Both the position numbers and the translations under genes were made by a program. From positions 1 to 44,773 of the forward strand of contig JARGFI010000023.1 in the NCBI GenBank assembly GCA_029210745.1: a stretch of DNA of 44,773 nt. The letters are read 5' to 3'. This DNA comes from Desulfuromonadales bacterium (GTDB lineage: Bacteria > Desulfobacterota > Desulfuromonadia > Desulfuromonadales > JAHYIW01). A model generated the notes under the pieces. The model saw only the letters and a program-made list of their open reading frames with translations. It was not told the DNA's origin and did no database searches. This document shows positions 43,351 through 44,773 of the stretch, piece after piece (the first letter of the stretch is position 1; each line of letters begins with the position of its first letter).

Positions 43351-44748
43351 ATGTCTCAGTTACGCGTACGATTTGCCCCCAGTCCAACCGGATATCTTCA
43401 TGTCGGCGGGGCCCGCACGGCCTTGTTCAATTATCTGCTCGCCCGTCAGCAGGGGGGGAAGATGATTCTCCGGATTGAGGATACCGATGTTGAGCGTTCG
43501 ACCCAGGAGTCGGTCGATGCGATCTTGCAGGCCATGGATTGGCTCGGACTCGATTATGACGAGGGGCCATTTTATCAGTCGGAACGCTTCGACCATTATC
43601 AGGCGAAAGTGCAGCAATTGCTTGATGAGGGGAAAGCTTACCGTTGTTACTGCACGACCGAGGAGTTGACCGTCAAACGCGAGTTGGCGATGAAACTCGG
43701 CCAGAAGCCGAAGTATGATGGTACCTGTCGGGAGCGTGCCGACCAGCCGGCGGGGCAGCCCTGTGTCATTCGCTTCAAGGCGCCGCCGGAAGGGGATACC
43801 GGTTTTTTCGATCAGATCAAGGGACCGATCGTCTTCGACAACGAAGAACTCGATGATTTGATTATCCAGCGCACCGACGGCACGCCGACCTACAACTTTG
43901 TGGTGGTGATCGATGATGCCGAGATGGGGATCACCCTGGTGATTCGCGGCGATGATCATATCAATAATACCCCGCGGCAGATTCAGCTCTATCAGGCGCT
44001 CGGTTATCCGGTGCCGGAATTTGCTCACGTGCCGATGATTCTCGGCGCCGACAAAGCTCGCCTGTCTAAACGCCACGGTGCCACCTCGGTGATGGCTTAC
44101 AAGGATGAGGGTTATCTGCCTGAGGCGCTGCTCAACTATCTGGTACGCCTCGGCTGGTCGCATGGTGATGACGAGATTTTCAGCAAAGCCGAGTTGATCA
44201 AACTCTTCAGCCTGAAGAGTGTTGGCAAGTCAGCCGGAGTTTTCAATCCGGAAAAACTGTTGTGGCTCAACAGCCATTACATCAAAACCGGAGATCCGGT
44301 TCGACTCGGTGCCATTCTGTGCGAACATCTCACTGCGACGGGGATTGATACGTCCTTCGGTCCGGACCCGGCGGCGGTGGTCAAAACCCTGAATGAACGT
44401 GCCAAAACGATGGTCGAGATGGCCGCGAGTGCGGCGTTCTATTATCGCCCCGAGTTGGAGTACGACAGTGAGGCGGTGGCCAAATTTTTGACTGCCGATC
44501 ATCAGCCGGTGCTTGACCTGTTGCTGCACAAGCTTGAAGCGTGCAGCGACTGGACCCACGACGGTATTGAAGCGGTTTTCAAGGGGGTGATGGCTGCCTC
44601 CGGCCTGAAACTCGGGAAGATCGGACCGTCGGTGCGGGTGGCGCTGGCCGGGGGGACAACCAGTCCGGGGATCTACGAGGTTCTCGAAGTACTGGGGAAA
44701 GAGGAGTCGCTACGCAGACTTCGGATCGGAATCAATAAAATCGTGTAA
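43351..44748 (+). CDS. gltX: Glutamyl-tRNA synthetase
   Basis: A 465-residue class I aminoacyl-tRNA synthetase charging tRNA-Glu, and in organisms with GatCAB also tRNA-Gln. The HIGH motif is [13 protein letters not shown] and the KMSKS motif is [18 protein letters not shown] lies before the ATG. The zinc-type cysteines CYCTTEE near residue 98 are present. Complete length; it ends 25 bp before the window ends. No glnS is visible, and the discriminating or non-discriminating type cannot be told from this alone. Confidence 0.97.
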   Translation: MSQLRVRFAPSPTGYLHVGGARTALFNYLLARQQGGKMILRIEDTDVERSTQESVDAILQAMDWLGLDYDEGPFYQSERFDHYQAKVQQLLDEGKAYRCYCTTEELTVKRELAMKLGQKPKYDGTCRERADQPAGQPCVIRFKAPPEGDTGFFDQIKGPIVFDNEELDDLIIQRTDGTPTYNFVVVIDDAEMGITLVIRGDDHINNTPRQIQLYQALGYPVPEFAHVPMILGADKARLSKRHGATSVMAYKDEGYLPEALLNYLVRLGWSHGDDEIFSKAELIKLFSLKSVGKSAGVFNPEKLLWLNSHYIKTGDPVRLGAILCEHLTATGIDTSFGPDPAAVVKTLNERAKTMVEMAASAAFYYRPELEYDSEAVAKFLTADHQPVLDLLLHKLEACSDWTHDGIEAVFKGVMAASGLKLGKIGPSVRVALAGGTTSPGIYEVLEVLGKEESLRRLRIGINKIV

Positions 44749-44773
44749 GTTCAGTGACTCAATTGGGGAATTT

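Overview
The window looks like a chromosomal segment of a Gram-negative bacterium of the Desulfuromonadales/Geobacter type (Desulfobacterota). This is inferred from several things: the gene order yicC-gmk-rpoZ-rel-ridA; a malic enzyme fused to a phosphotransacetylase-like domain; a DHH-CBS-nucleotidyltransferase fusion; many cyclic-nucleotide signalling proteins; and a LexA box in front of lexA that fits the motif I recall for Geobacter sulfurreducens LexA (GGTT-N2-C-N4-G-N3-ACC). No rRNA or complete marker set is present, so the genus is not fixed.

Layout. 1-2.6 kb: a hicAB toxin-antitoxin module with its own promoter/operator, a membrane-anchored TPR protein, an Smr-domain protein and a small zinc-ribbon protein. 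2.8-10.7 kb: one long rightward run containing the four dTDP-L-rhamnose genes (rfbB, D, A, C), then yicC, gmk, rpoZ, a bifunctional (p)ppGpp synthetase/hydrolase and ridA. 10.7-14.8 kb: leftward thrC and malic enzyme, each with a terminator; the malic enzyme has a strong promoter. 15.1-18.7 kb: rightward phosphodiesterase, exbB-exbD, a nitroreductase-like protein, a receiver-PilZ protein and a corrinoid adenosyltransferase.

18.8-22 kb is the accessory region. It has tRNA-Val(CAC) with a consensus promoter and terminator, a toxin-antitoxin locus whose toxin carries an in-frame TGA, an internally deleted tyrosine recombinase remnant, and a leftward arsenic operon (arsR, arsC, ACR3 efflux pump) with a REP pair between arsC and the pump gene. 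I read this as the eroded remains of an element integrated near a tRNA gene.

22-33.4 kb: an AAA/DRTGG ATPase, tgt with a helical-repeat partner gene, a CHASE2 adenylate cyclase, a 1236-residue secreted NHL/FN3/transglutaminase-like/TPR protein, a small secreted protein, and a GAF-HD-GYP phosphodiesterase. 33.4-35.5 kb: a leftward SOS operon (lexA, a small conserved gene, dinB). 35.6-40.2 kb: the DHH-CBS-tRNA nucleotidyltransferase, a small Cys-rich protein, dgt and a YhbY-type RNA-binding protein. 40.3-41.6 kb: a REP-associated tyrosine transposase surrounded by, and containing in its own reading frame, paired inverted REP sequences. 41.6-44.8 kb: a TauE/SafE permease, a MEMO-family protein and gltX.

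Two patterns stand out. First, three autoregulated regulator loci (hicAB, arsR, lexA, and less clearly the second toxin-antitoxin locus) have a recognisable promoter placed so that transcription should begin at or within about three bases of the start codon, with a palindrome on the promoter; these look like leaderless mRNAs. Second, a GTAG-headed REP family and its transposase have shaped local genes: one REP supplies the arsC stop codon, one REP pair lies in frame inside the transposase, and one array cuts off a gene that has a good ribosome binding site.
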